Origin: Symbiodinium natans | Taxonomy: Eukaryota; Sar; Dinophyceae; Suessiales; Symbiodiniaceae | NCBI GenBank assembly: GCA_905221605.1 | Contig: CAJNDS010002206.1 | Location: 291,226 to 355,225 of the forward strand | Direction of reading: 5' to 3' | Length of the DNA stretch: 64,000 nt | Shown: piece after piece, positions 37,208 through 50,059 of the stretch | Position numbering within the stretch: the stretch's first letter is position 1 | Layout of the letters: every line of letters begins with the position of its first letter | Made by a program: the position numbers and the translations under genes | Notes under the pieces: generated by a model | Database searches by the model: none | Told to the model about the DNA's origin: nothing | What the model saw: only the letters and a program-made list of their open reading frames with translations

Positions 37208-40200
37208 GCCCAAGAGGAGGTGATGGCGGAGGACTCCCTGGCCTGGGGTTGGTGCAGGATGGTCCTGCAAGCCCTAGAGCAAGGAGAGGATGTCACCGGA
37301 AAAGCCATCCAACAGGCAAAGGAGGTGATAACCTCTGAGCTCCCCAACAGAGAGGAACCCCGGCCACCGAAGCAGGTGCTGGGCCAGGACCGGGAGGACG
37401 ACCTTGTGCATGGCGAGGGCACCGACTCAGAAGCGCCCAGCCAAGAGAAGGTTAAGCCTCCGCCTCGCCTGACCAGCATCTCAGCATCATGAGCGCCAAT
37501 GTCACCAGTTTCAACAACGGGCGGGCTACACAGCCGTGGGTCTGAGGCAAAGACGGTGGGACTACACGATTGTGTCCCTCTACCTGAGGGACACGGAAGG
37601 CATGAATGGTCCCACAAATGCGGAGGTGCTATCCTCTCTGGTGGCTTTCGTAAGAACCCTCCCAGAGCCCTGGATCATCTTGGGGGACTGGAACCTGGAC
37701 CCGACTGAAGTTCAGGACACAGCGCTGATTCAGGTGATGAGGGGGAGAATGATAGGCAGTGGAGAAGCTACTTGCAACCATGGAGCGGAGCTGGATTTTG
37801 GGGTAGTGAGCAGGAGCCTGGAAGCCCTGGGGGAGCTGTCTGCTACCTGGGCAGTCCCGTGGAAGCCCCATGCTGCCTTGCACCTCAAAGTCAAGGACGG
37901 TGCCAGCGAATGGAAATCCTGGAAACTTCCCCAGTTCCCGAAACTCACAGCAGACCTCAAAAACCAGGACTGGCAAGAGGTCCAACCCTCCCACTTCGCC
38001 ATAATGGACCGGACATGTGCCCAAGAGGACCAGAGCACCTGGCAGCTGGCGACCTGGGCGGCCAGCGTGGAGCATTGCCACGAAGCTCCCAGGACTGGCA
38101 GAGGGTGGTGTGTGCAGGCCCAATGGGGACCCTTAGTCTTACAGCGCCCTTCCACTGCCCCCAAAGGCTTTGAAGTGGGCTGGTGGGCACGCATTGCCAG
38201 AATCCTGGAAGAGGTGCCGGCCTCCCAGCAGCACCTGCCGGACCTAGGCAATCTCCCAGCCTGCCCAGACATTGCTGAAGGTGCTGCCTTCCTCACCGAA
38301 CTGTCCCGGCAATGCTCAACAACAGCACCACAGTGGCGCTCCTTGAGTGTTGTGGCCAGACACATGGAGGCGGCCCTCCAAATGCAGAGAGCCCAGGAAC
38401 AGCAAGCCCAGTACATGGACTGGCTCCAAGCGGGATTAGCGAAAGGGATGAGACCTCTGTACAGTTCTCTCAAGAAAAGAGTGAGAGAGTCCTGGATCGG
38501 CCCTTCCAAAACCTCCCTGGAGAAGAGCGCCCAGGGGCCAGAAGGAAGCAATGGGTCGCTATTTGGGGAGAGGTAGAGGTTTCCCCCCCGATTGGCCAGA
38601 CCTTACTGGAGGCGGCAAAGTCCTCCCCGCTGTTTAAGATAACAGCAGATGGGCTTGAGGCCATCCTCAAGAATGTCACAGACAAAGCAGGAGGTCTCGA
38701 TGGGCTCACCTATGCTGCCCTCAAAAACCTCCCTGGACCGGCCTATGAGCAGCTCACCCAAGCCCTGAACTTGGCTGAAACCACAGGAGTGGCGCCACAG
38801 CACTGGCAGGCGCACCATGTGGCCCTCCTGCCCAAAAATGCTGACATAGAAAGGCCTGTAACCCTCACATCCATCACCTATCGGCTCTGGTGCTTCTGCA
38901 GAGCGCAGGTCGTAAAGAAATGGATGCGAGAAACTGCAGCGCAGTTCCCATGGGATAAAGCCTCCCCGGGCAACACCTGTCGAGAAACAGGCATGCAGAG
39001 ACTCCTGAGAGGAGAAGTTAGCCGTGCGGCTAACAAGCATGCCTGTGCAGTCCTTTTGGACCTGCAGACTTTCTATGACAGTGTCAACTGGACCAAACTG
39101 GAGGAGCGGATCGTGGCGACCGGCTTCCCGCCAGCTATAGCCCTCCTGGTCATGCAAGTCTACCGGGGAACACGATATCTCGTGGCAGAGGATCTCCTTT
39201 CGGAGGGGATCCTCCCTGCGAGGGGCATCCTAGCAGGGTGCCCTTTCGCAACAATGATGGCCAGGGTTTACCTCCAGCCAATAATGCAAGAAGCCGCTCA
39301 GCTCCACAGTATCACCGCCCTGGACACCTGGGTGGATGATATTGGAGCGGATTTCGAAGCGCGACATCCCGAGCAGGCAGCATTTGCGGTCTATGAAGGT
39401 TACAAAACCCTTCGCCGGCTTTTGGAAGGTAGCGACCTCCGCTTGTCCCTGAAGAAAACAGGCTTCCTGTGCACCACTGCCGAAGCCAGAAGGGAACTAC
39501 AAAAGCTGCGCAAAGATGGGGACCCGGCCATCTGTGACAGCATGAAGGACTTAGGCCTGGACTGTGCCCTGGGTCGGGTCAGGCGAGTCAAGGTGCAAAG
39601 AGCCCGCAGGCACAAAGCGGGCCATCGGCAGAAAAAGCTGAAACAACTGCGAGTGCCGGGTGTACCGGCCAAAGTCCGCCTCTTCAGGGGAGGGGTGGCC
39701 TCCGTCCTTACTTGGGGCCACCAAGCCCAGAGAATGCCACCCACCCGGAGACAGAAGCTCCGGACTGCCTTGGCTGAGCAATGTGGCAGACAGAAAATGG
39801 GCAAGCTGGAGGTGGCGCTATCCTCTGTAAGCGACAGGTACCAGGATCCGGGTCGCACGCTGATGGTCCAGCAGGTTGAAGCCTGGTTCCAGCTCAAGAA
39901 AAGGTGGACCGGAAAGGAAGACCTGCTGGAAAGAACCTGGGGCCTTACAGTCCAAAAACTAGAGGAAGCCAGCAGCAGGTGGCAAATGGTCAAGGGCCCT
40001 CTTGCAGCTACCGTTGCCTACCTGCTCGACCTTGGGTGGCAGCCTAGGGATAGTGATGCGTGGCTGGATACCCGGACCGCCAGGCACACCATGTACACCC
40101 CACAACAGGAGTGTCGTGTCCTTGACCTCCTCCAGCAAACTTATCAGGAAGAAGTGGACCGCCGTATCGCCACCGGCCTAGCTGCTCCTGAGCCAAAAGG

Positions 40201-41718
40201 GGGCATTGATTGGACAGTAGGGAGGAAACTGTTGGAACACGAAAGCCTCTGCCCTGAGGTGTGTTTGGCAGGGAGCCCTGGTGGTGTGCAGCCAAAACTC
40301 TGCCGTCAAGGTGTGCCCCCGGTGCCACCAGGAAGCGGGCTGGGAGCATGTGCTCTTGGACTGTGCCTGGTGGGAAGCCCAGAACTGGGAGCTACCAGTA
40401 TGGTTCCAAGAAGGCAGGGCCCAAGGCCCGTGTGGACCAGGGGCCTCCCGCCTAAACCCGACTGGCAGGTACCACCTCCCCAGGAAGACAAGCCCACCTT
40501 CTTGGGCATATGGGCCAGCCAAGAGGCCCTCAGTGACCCGGAGCTTGTCTACGGCACAGATGCTAGCGGGGGCCCTTTCACGGCGGACCCGAGACTCCGG
40601 CAGGTAGCCTACGCAGTGGTGGCCTGCAAAAAGCAGGGCCAAGACTATGTCCAGGTCGGGGCAATCGTCGGCCAAGTCCCAGGCCCTCAGACGGTTTTTC
40701 GAGGTGAGATGTATGCAGTTTTGCAACTGGCCCGATATACTGAAGGCCCCGTTGACACGACACTAGACTGCCTTGGTGTCCCGAAACGAGTCCGCAGCCC
40801 AAAACCGGGGAAAACCCACGGTGACATCTGGTGGGAGCTGCAAGCCACGGATGTCGACCGCCAAAAATGAAATGGGTCCCGTCCCATGTTTCAAAGGAGG
40901 ATTTCCTCCGGAAGGTCGGTGCGGAAAACTCGTGGAGGCAGCAGGTCAATGACCTGGCAGATACACTGTGTGGGGAAAAAGCGGCTGAGCTGGCCCGCCC
41001 CGAGGCCCGGGCAGCCAGCCAATATCAGGACCATTGCAGCAAGAAAGCCCAAGAGTTCCTGGCGAGCAGGGCTGAAAAGATCCTCACCGCTGTAGGAGAA
41101 AACCAGCACCCAGTCTACAAGGTCTTCCTGCAGGACAAGCAGGCCCGCAAACACCCCGAGGCCAATGCAAGGCCCTGTAAAAAACGGGTGGGATCCAACA
41201 TAGGTCGTGGCCACACCACTACCCAGCAGGAATGGTTCCAGGAACTGGTCCGGACCAAATCCATACATGCCTGGGAATGGGACGGTCTCAACCTCCGGTG
41301 TGCCCAGTGCCAACTAAAACTTTTGCACACCAAAAACCGCAAGACCTTAGAGGCGTTGGCAGCACACCAATGTGCGCATCAAGGGAGGGTTGCGATTGAA
41401 GGGGTTCATGTCACGCATGTTTTGAAACTTTTAGGAACTAGGCAGCTTTGGGTGTGCGAGGGTTGTGGTGGCCAGCTGTCCCTAAAAACCCGAACGGTTT
41501 CGCAAAAACTTGCTGCAGCTTGTTGTTTTAAAAAGGACTCCCGATGTAAGTCGCAATTCAAGCCAGAAACGACAAATCCCATCCGCAGCCTTTTTCAGCC
41601 AGCGCAGGCAGCCAAGCCAGTAGAAGGGCCCAACCCCCCCGTGCGCAATGGCGGAAATGAAGCAGGAGGACCTGCCCTCCCAGGGCCAGGAGGCCCAGGA
41701 GGCCCCAGTGAAGAGTGA
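37208..41718 (+). pseudogene. LINE copy 1 ORF2: APE endonuclease fragment, RT, zf-RVT, RNase H, zinc tail
   Basis: Broken by several frameshifts. The APE endonuclease is reduced: the first part after SANVTSFNNG is deleted and the second part resumes at ~37536 with ILGDWNLDP. The RT (~38600-39500) keeps VLLDLQTFYDSVNW, ILAGCPFATMMARV and the catalytic WVDD at 39329-39340. A zf-RVT (VCPRCHQEAGWEHVLLDC, ~40310) is followed by RNase H with YGTDASGG (~40550), FRGEMYAVLQLA and WVPSHVS (~40870). A Cys/His finger region (CAQC...HQCAH...CEGCGG) follows at ~41300-41470. It is the best view of domain order in this family; the enzyme itself is not made as one chain. Confidence 0.85.
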
Positions 41719-43097
41719 AGAAGAAAAGCCGGAGGGTGGGGCCCCCCCGGAGCCAAAGGCTCTACACCACCCCACCGGCGACGACACTCAGGAGGGGCTA
41801 CCCTCCCAAGCCAGTGCCTCCTCCAATGCAGCCCCTGCCGAGACAAAGGAGGAAAACAACCAGGAACTGCCAACCACAACACCGGCAGGGGAGGGGCAGC
41901 CGAGGCAAAGGCTTGGGAGAATAGAAAGAGGGAGGTTCCTCCTCCAAACAGGCAGCCCGGCAAAGCCCAAGGCAAGGGAGAGTTCCTGCTCGAACGCAGG
42001 ACCCCGGCGCAGAGGTTCGTAGATGACTACACCTTGCAGAGGCAGAGAAACAGGCCGGGTAAGAAAGCCAGGGCTCAGAGGCAGCACTGTCTCCGAGGCA
42101 GCCCAAAGGGTCCCGCCCATGCCACCGCCAGCCAAACGTGCCGCCCACCCTGGATGGGGGCACGAAGAATGGGAAGGATGGCAGCAATGGGGGGACGAGC
42201 ATTGGTCCGGAGGGTGGTCCTCCAGCTGGTGGGGGGCCTCCCGAGAAGCCCTCAGGAGGGGATAGAGCCTGCCCCAGTGGAGGGGCAGGACCAGGAGGAC
42301 CAGGAGCCCCCGGCAGACCTTAACACGGGCACCAGGCCCTATAACGAGGGAGGTAACCTTACCCTCCGAGCAAGCAGCCGCGGTCGAGGCAATGGCCTAG
42401 CCAACCAGATGCCCGACCAGGCCTCGCATGAGGTCCAGGGCAAGATCCGGTACCTGACGCTTGCTCGGGGAGGGTCAAGGGTGGTGTATACCCTTGACCG
42501 GGAACCCCGCTGGGTCCTGAAGGTGGGCCCCCAAGATGCCCACCACTTTGAGTGGGAGCTGTTTGCGCTGTCCCTCGACTCCTGGCCCCAGGTCTGCCGG
42601 AGGTTCACCGATGGTGGCCCCCATCCGCCCAACACCGGACGGTTCGTTCCTCCAGATGTGCATTATGTTGTGCTTCTGGTGCGGACTACGCCTTCCGGAG
42701 GGGTACTTCCATCCCCGAGATCAAGGGGAGCATAACTGGGGGTACTTGGGAATGGCCAAGTACCACCGGTTAACGTCCCTGGACGTAGCCAACTGGAGCA
42801 CGAGGGAACACTATGGTTTCCCCAGCCAAACCCGGCTCGTCTCGTTCTCCCACCCTTAGCAGCAAAGTCAAGAGGTGGGTCAGCCTCCACCATGCCAGCA
42901 TCCCCATGCTGGCAAGCCTGTTGCTGTGGGAGTTAAAGAACATGGACATGGTGTTTGTCGAGGCTCTCATCGACATGAAAGTCCTGTATGAGTTGCCGTC
43001 GCCAGACTATGGGCTAGCACGACCCCTCGGCAACATCATGGAGGAGCCTCGCTGGGAGTTGGTTCCACTGCGGGAACCACCAGCTGATGCAGCCTAG
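41648..43097 (+). pseudogene. LINE copy 1 3' extension, possible kinase-like fold
   Basis: Present only in copy 1. A Pro/Glu/Ser-rich part (41648-42022) is followed by a segment with a faint resemblance to protein-kinase/phosphotransferase folds: LARGGSRVVYTL, WVLKVG with a following EWELFAL (42450-42580), then in another frame GEHNWGYLGM...TSLDVANW (42724-42796), recalling the catalytic H-x-N...D. A third frame at 42813-43097 gives a helical end. Two frame changes are needed, so it is decayed or the reading is wrong. Not recognised with confidence. Confidence 0.4.
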
Positions 43098-43342
43098 GAG
43101 GTTGCATCCTCCCAGCGAGGAGCTCTTTGCCAGGAGGTTTCATTCCTCTCATGAGGTACAGCCTCTGGTAGCATCCCAAAGAGGATGGTAGCCTAGGAGG
43201 AGGTTTTTCCTCCCCTGTACTTTAGGGCCAAGAGGGCCATCAGTAGTGCCAGTACAGAGGCACGGTTTTCACAACCCAAACACCAAGACGGTGGATCGCA
43301 TTTGTTCGCTCAACTCGGAAAAAAAAATTAAACCCAGGTTCC

Positions 43343-43363
43343 CCGTAGCCATTTTGGCTCAAG
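43343..43363 (+). other. Dinoflagellate spliced-leader relic, full 21-nt match
   Basis: CCGTAGCC followed by ATTTTGGCTCAAG: all 21 bases after the variable first base of the DinoSL. In dinoflagellates this leader is trans-spliced onto the 5' ends of nuclear mRNAs, so its presence in genomic DNA at an element start marks reverse transcription of a mature, trans-spliced RNA. Truncated relics lie at 34433-34441, 36219-36229, 44118-44126 and 50519-50526. Confidence 0.93.
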
Positions 43364-44017
43364 GCTCTCGGCTCGAGTGAGAAGGCAAGTGGTAGGCAGT
43401 TTTCAGGTAGGGTAGCTGCCTAGATGCCATGGAGCCCACCCTCTAAGAGGGATAGCCTGGCTATCATAACCTCAGAGGTGAACCGAGAGGGAAGGTGCAT
43501 CCTTCGACTGGAGCGAACAACCAGGGCAGGGCAATTCCGCGATGCCCAGTTCCTGGAGCAGAGTTTCAGCGAGCGTGCCAAACAGGGATGCCTTCCATGG
43601 GCCTCGTGGCCAAGTGGCACCGAGGCAGCAGAGAGGTGCAGACCCTCTGACCCGAACAGATAGGGGCAAGGGCCGGCGGGCAGGGATCAGCCCAGTATGC
43701 TCGGGGGAGGTTCTAAGTGCAGAATGTATATGCCTTGCTGTGCACCAGGAGGGATGCCCTCTTACTGACAGGAAAGGGAGAAGGGTAGTTTGCAAGCGGA
43801 CATGAGGCAATCCGCACCCACAGATAGGGGCTACCCTCTCACTCAGTACTGAGAAGAGGAGCGACTGGTGGGGCTCGGTGGAGCTTAGCAGCAGCGAGAG
43901 GTGCCACCCTCTAGTGAGAGGCTGAGGCAATGACCTCATAGGCTTGAGGTCCCACCCTCAGTAGTGGCACTAGTAGCAGAAGGCTTTACCTGTACAGTTA
44001 GCCTCTGCTGCTCAAGA

Positions 44018-44028
44018 TAGTGTAGTGG
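44018..44028 (+). promoter_or_regulatory. Box-A-like motif (Pol III), element B
   Basis: TAGTGTAGTGG, identical to 36074-36084 and in the same position relative to the element's 3' end. Confidence 0.4.
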
Positions 44029-44231
44029 TACTTAGCAGTACGGACTCCGGTCCCAAACACCAAGACGGTGGACTCGCAAACCAAGCTCAACTCGGAAAAA
44101 AAATTAAACCCAGGTTCTGGCTCAAGTTTTCGGCCCAAGGAGTAGCCTGAGGGAAAGTTTCGGAGGTCTCAGCCTTCCTAGCCTGGTAGCCAGCCTAGGA
44201 CAGTTTGCCCAGAGGTGCCTTCCTCTTAGCC

Positions 44232-45004
44232 ATGGCCCCCCGCGAATACATCTGTTGCAGTGGCCAAAGCTGCAAAGGATGGATTTGGGCAGACAAGGCT
44301 CAGCCGCACATGCTCTGCAAGAAATGCAGAACACCCTGGGCAAACAGCATTCGCAAGGCGAGACAGAACTGGAGCCAGTGGAAGCCACAATGGCCTACAG
44401 TGGCCGAGGCCGCTTACTGGCAGCCGCCAAAGAAGCCCAAGCCTCCGAAAACACCACTGCCGAACAAGGTCCTGCAAGCCCTTGGAGTGGCGTGGGACAA
44501 TGTGCCTGAAGAGGTGCAAAAGAACCTCCAGGAGGCAGGGTACAAACCACCCAAGGCACACTCCCAAGCTGCAAGCCAGGCCAGCCAGAGCTGGCAAAGC
44601 GCAGCTGGCAAGCTCAAGCACATTTTCTGATCAAAAAGATTGGCCTGCAGAAGCGCATCGACATGGCGAAGGAGTCATTAAGGCAGCTTCTACAAGAAAT
44701 GATCGTGCTGAATGAGCAAGCTGAGAGGGCACAGAAGGCAGTCGAGGCAAGCTCAGGCCTACTCAAAGAGAAAGTCTTCTGCGAATCCGCTGCGGACATG
44801 GAGGTCGACAGCATCCTCCATGAACTGGGGGTAAGCCTCAACGAGGAGCAAGAGAAGAAACTCCATGAGATTAAAGCGGAGCGAGAAGCAAAGAGGCGTC
44901 GCACACAGGAGGGCCCCACCCCTCCGGGCCTTGAGGAGCACACCCAGGAGGGGATGCCTCCCGGCAATGCCAATGCCCCGCCGGGGTTGGGCCCGGTGGC
45001 CTAG
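44232..45004 (+). pseudogene. LINE copy 2 ORF1 (frameshifted)
   Basis: MAPREYICCSGQSCKGWIWA zinc cluster, then an internal deletion at 44561 (about 120 bp relative to copy 3). An indel near 44625 (CACATTTTCTGATCAAAAAG) ends the first frame in KLKHIF. The coiled-coil part continues from 44663 to a TAG at 45002-45004, and ORF2 continues in that same frame. Confidence 0.85.
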
Positions 45005-48000
45005 GGACTCGGCGTGTGGGGCCTGGAGCCCCAAAGCAAGGGCCCCACAGAGCCAATGTGCGACCCCAGCCCAGGGCTGGAACACATGCTGCGAACTGCC
45101 CAGCAGTTCCTGGTTGCATGTGCTGAATACTGCAAGCGAGGTGCTCACATCAATCTACATGGGAAAAGATTGAGGGAGGCCTTGGGGAAACAACTTACTG
45201 CAGATAGCAGTGGTTGTGAGCAAGGCTGGCAGAAGCCCAGCCACTTTTGTCGGCCTGGAAAGGACGTTACAGATGATGAGCCACCAGCAGACGACGAACA
45301 AATGAAGCCACTGTGGGAGGTGAACCCTGATGGGAACCCTCTGGTTACCCCAGGCCCCCCCCCACCAAAACGGCATGATGAAGCCCAGAAGGTGATACCT
45401 TCCCCCTGCAGCCCAGAAGAATTGGGTTCGGAGATGACATGGCAGGAGGTGGTCAGCCTCCTGGAAGACCAAGCGAGCCTTCCAGGCGAAGGAAGCCACC
45501 CTTCTAAGCTTCATCGAAGCCCAAGAGGAGGTGATGGCGGAGGACTCCCTGGCCTGGGGTTGGTGCAGGATGGTCCTGCATGCCCTAGAGCAAGGAGAGG
45601 ATGTCACCGGGAAAGCCATCCAACAGGCAAAGGAGGTGATAACCTCTGAGCTCCCCAAGAGTGAGGAGCCCCTGACACCGGAACAGGTGCTGGGCCAGCA
45701 GGAACGAGAGGAAGACCTTGCGCATGGCGAGGGCACCGACTCAGAAGCGCCCAGTCATGAGAAGGTTCAACCTTCCGCCTCGCCTGACCAGTATCTCAGC
45801 ATCATGAGCGCCAATGTCACCAGTTTCAACAACGGGGCGTTGGAGTGGGTAACCTCCTCCAAAGCCAAGGTGGTGTGTCTGCAGGAAACCCACCTCACAC
45901 CGGAACTGCTGCATGGAAGGCGAGCCACACTGCAATCCCTAGGATGGGATCTCTATGCTGAGCCGGCCTCCCTGTCGGACAAGGGCACAAGGTTGGGGGG
46001 CACTGCTTGTGCCTTTCCCAAAAATAGCGGCGTGTGGCAAAAAGCCACCTACCAATGCAAAGGGTCTGAGACAAAGACGGTGGGACTACACGATTGTGTC
46101 CCTCTACCTGAGGGACACGGAAGGCCTGAATGGTCCCACAAACGCAGAGGTGCTATCCTCTCTGGTGGCTTTCGTAAGAACCCTCCCAGAGCCCTGGATC
46201 ATCTTGGGGGACTGGAACCTGGACCCGACTGAAGTTCAGGACACAGCGCTGATTCAGGTGATGCGGGGGAGAATGGTAGCCACTGGAGAAGCTACATGCA
46301 ACCATGGCGCGGAGCTGGATTTTGGGGTAGTGAGTAGGAGCCTGGAAGCCCTAGTGGAGTTGTCTGCTACCTGGACAGTCCCGTGGAAACCACATGCAGC
46401 CTTGCACCTCAAAGTCAAGGACGGTGCCAGCGAATGGAAATCCTGGAAACTTCCCCAGTTCCCGAAACTCACAGCAGACCTCAAAAACCAGGAATGGCAA
46501 GAGGTCCAACCCTCCCATTTCGCCATAATGGACAGGACCTGTGCCCAAGAGGACCAGAGCACCTGGCAGCTGGCGACCTGGGCGGCCAGCCTGGAGCACT
46601 GCCACGAAGCTCCGAGGACTGGCAGAGGGTGGTGTGTGCAGGCCCAATGGGGACCCTTAGTCTTGCAGCGCCCTTCCACTGCCCCCAAAGGCTCTGAAGT
46701 GGGCTGGTGGGCACGCATAGCCAAATTACTGGAAGAAGTGCCAGCCTCCCAGCAGCACCTACCAGACCTAGGCACTCTCCAAGCCTGCCAAGACATTGCT
46801 GAAGGTACTGCCTTCCTCACAGAACTGTACCGGCAATGTTCAGCAACAGCACCACAGTGGCGTTGTGGCCAGACACAAGGAGGCGGCCCTCCAAATGCAG
46901 AGAGCCAAGGAGCAGCAGGCCCAGTACAAAAATCCGCCCCGCTGTTTAAAATAACGGCAGACGTGCTCGAGGCCATCCTCAAGAATGTCACCGACAAAGC
47001 AGGAGGTCTTGATGGGCTCACCTATGCTGCCCTCAAAAACCTCCCTGGACCGGCCTATGAGCAGCTCACCCAAGCCCTGAACTTGGCTGAAGCCACAGGA
47101 GTGGCGCCACAGCACTGGCAGGCGCACCATGTGGCACTCCTGCCCAAAAATGCTGACATAGAAAGGCCCATAACCCTCACATCCATCACCTATCGGCTTT
47201 GGTGCTTCTGCAGAGCACAGGTCGTCAAGAAATGGATGCGAGAAACTGCAGAGCAGTTCCCATGGGATAAAGCCTCCCCGGGTAACACTTGTCTAGAAAC
47301 AGGCATGCAGAGACTCCTGAGAGGAGAGGTCAGCCGCGCAGCTAACAAACATGCCTGTGCGGTCCTTTTGGACCTGCAGACTTTCTATGACAGTGTTAAC
47401 TGGACCAAATTGGAGGAGCGGATAGTGGCGACCGGATTTCCGCCAGCTATCGCCCTCCTGGTCATGCAAGTCTACCGGGGAACGAGATATCTCGTGGCAG
47501 AGGATCTCCTTTCGGAGGGGATCCTCCCTGCGAGGGGCATCCTAGCAGGGTGCCCTTTCGCAACAATGATGGCCAGGGTTTACCTCCAGCCAATAATGCA
47601 AGAAGCCGCTCAGCTCCACAGTATCACCGCCCTAGACGCCTGGGTGGATGACATTGGAGCGGATTTCGAAGCACGACATCCTGAGCAGGCAGCGTTTGCG
47701 GTCTATGAAGGTTACAAAACCCTTCGCCGGCTTCTGGAAGGTAGTGACCTCCGTTTGTCCCTGAAGAAAACAGGCTTCCTGTGCAGCACTGCAGAAGCCA
47801 GGAGGGAGCTACAGAAGCTGCGCAAAGATGGGGACCCGGCTATCTGTGATAGCATGAAGGATTTAGGCCTGGACTGTGCCCTGGGTCGGGTCCGGAGGGT
47901 CAAGGTGCAAAGAGCCCGCAGGCACAAAGCGGGCCAACGGCAGAAGAAGTTGAAACAACTGAGAGTCCCGGGTGTGCCGGACAAGGCCCGCCTCTTCAGA

Positions 48001-50059
48001 GGAGGGGTTGCCTCCGTCCTTACTTGGGGCCACCAAGCCCAGGGAATGCCGCCCACCCGGAGACAGAAGCTCCGGACTGCCTTGGCTGAGCAGTGTGGCA
48101 GACAAAAAATGGGCAACCTGGAGGTGGCTCTGTCCTCTGTAAGCGACAGGTACCAGGATCCGGGTCGCACGCTGATGGTCCAGCAAGTTGAAGCCTGGTT
48201 CCAGCTCAAGAAGAGGTGGGCCGGCAAGGAAGACCTGCTGGAAAGAACCTGGGGCCTTACAGTCCAAAAACTGGAAGAAGCCAGCAGCCGGTGGCAAATG
48301 GTTAAGGGCCCTCTTGCAGCTACCGTTGCATACCTGCTCGACCTGGGTTGGCAGCCTAGAGACAGTGATGAGTGGCTGGACACCCGGGGCACCAGGCACA
48401 CCATGTACACCCCACAGCAGGAGTGTCGTGTCCTTGACCTCCTCCAGCAAACTTATCAGGAAGAAGTAGACCGCCGCATCGCCACCAGCCTCGCTGCTCC
48501 TGAGCTAAAAGGGGGAATAGATTGGACAGTAGGGAGGAAACTGTTGGGGGGTTTTAAGAAAGAAGGGCGAACCACGAAAGCAGCTGCCCTGAGGTGTGTT
48601 TGGCAGAGTGCCCTGGTGTGCAGCCAGAACTCTGCCGTCAAGGTGTGCCCCCGGTGCCGGGAGCATGTGCTCCTGGATTGTGCCTGGTGGGAACTGGGAG
48701 CTGCCAGCATGGTTCCAAGAAGGCAGGGCCCAAGGCCCGCGATCGCTGTGGACCAGGGGCCTCCCACCCAAACCCGAATGGCAGGTACCACCTCCTCAGG
48801 AAGACAATCCCATCTTTTTGGGCATATGGGCTGACAAAGAGCCCCTCAGTGACCCGGAGCTTGTTTATGGCACAGATGCCAGCGGTGGCCCTTTCACGGC
48901 GGACCCGAGACTCCGGAAGGTAGCCTACGCAGTGGTGGCCTGCAAGAAGCAGGGCCAAGACTATGTCCAGGTCGGAGCAATCGTCGGCCAAGTCCCTGGA
49001 CCACAGACGGTTTTCCGGGGTGAGATGTATGCAGTTTTGCAGCTGGCTCGCTATACCGAAGGCCCTATTGACACGACACTAGACTGCCTTGGCGTCCCGA
49101 AACGAGTCCGCAGCCCAAAGCCGGGAAAAACCCACGGTGACATCTGGTGGGAGCTGCAAGCCACGGATGTCAACCGCCTCAAAATGAAATGGGTTCTGTC
49201 CCATGTTTCAGAGGAGGAGTTCCTCCGGAAGGTTGGTGCGGAAAACTCGTGGAGACAGCAGGTCAATGACCTGGCAGATAAACTGTGTGGGGAAAAAGCG
49301 GCCGAGCTGGCCCACCCTGATGCCCGGGCAGCCAGTCAGTATCAGGACCATTGCAGCAAAAAGGCCCAAGAGTTCCTGGCGAGCAGGGCTGAAAAGATCC
49401 TCACCGCTGTAGGGGAAAATCAGCACCCAGTCTACAAGGTCTTCCTGCAGGAAAAGCAGGCCCGCAAGAACCCCGAGGCCACTGCCAGGCCCTGCAAAAA
49501 GCGGATTGGATCCAACATAGGTCGTGGCCACACCACTACCCAGCAGGAATGGTTCCAGGAGCTGGTCCGGACCAAATCCGTACATGCCTGGGAGTGGGAA
49601 GGTCACAACCTCCGGTGTGCCCAGTGCCAGCTAAAACTTCTGCACACGAAAAACCGCAAGACCTTAGAGGCACTGGCAGCACACCAATGTGCGCATCAAG
49701 GGAGGGTTGCGATCGAAGGGGTACATGTCACGCATGTTTTGAAACTTTTAGGAACTAGGCAGCTTTGGGTGTGTGAGGGTTGTGGAGGCCAGCTGTCCCT
49801 TAAAACCCAAACGGTTTCGCAAAAACTTGCTGCTGCTTGTAGTTTTAAAAAGGATTCCCGATGTAAGTCGCAATTCAAGCCCGAAACAACAAATCCCATC
49901 CGCAGCCTTTTTCAGACAGCACAGGAAGCCAAGCCAGTAGAAGGGGCCCCCCCTGTGCGCAATGGCGGAAGTGAAACAGGAGGACCTGCCCTCCCAGCGA
50001 GGATAGCACAGAGGTATCATCCTCGCTACCAGAGCGGAACCCTGGCCGCCTCCCTCTGA
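45005..50059 (+). pseudogene. LINE copy 2 ORF2: N-domain, APE endonuclease, RT, RNase H
   Basis: The N-terminal domain (GLEPQSKGPTEPMCD...LEHMLRTAQQFLVACAEY) is followed by a nearly complete APE endonuclease: SANVTSFN, VVCLQETHL, ILGDWNLDP, LDFGVVS and PHAALHL. The longest frame (45955-48834, 959 codons) covers the endonuclease C-half and whole RT with DLQTFYDSVNW and WVDDIG. RNase H and the Cys/His tail are in the frame 48596-50059. At least three frame changes (~45480, ~46065, ~48600-48800) and a deletion before the RT break it. Confidence 0.85.

Larger units (their letters stand above)
36219..43325 (+). mobile_element. LINE retrotransposon, copy 1 (defective)
   Basis: Non-LTR element with ORF1, ORF2 and a unique 3' extension. 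It begins with an SL relic (TTTGGCTCAAG, 36219-36229) after AACCTGGGTTG repeats and ends in CACCAAGACGGTGGATCGCA...CTCAACTCGG plus A-rich tail. Compared with copies 2 and 3 it lacks ~520 bp at the start of ORF2, part of the endonuclease and 14 bp of ORF1, so it cannot move by itself. High similarity to the other copies suggests recent activity of the family. Confidence 0.9.
43343..44102 (+). mobile_element. Non-autonomous retroelement B (0.76 kb)
   Basis: Same element as A (34433-36149) but with a ~980-bp internal deletion at GCTCGGGGG/AGGTTCTAAGTGC. It has the full spliced-leader relic at its 5' end, a box-A-like site at 44018-44028 and the LINE-type tail CACCAAGACGGTGGACTCGC...CTCAACTCGG plus A-tract. 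Non-coding. Confidence 0.8.
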
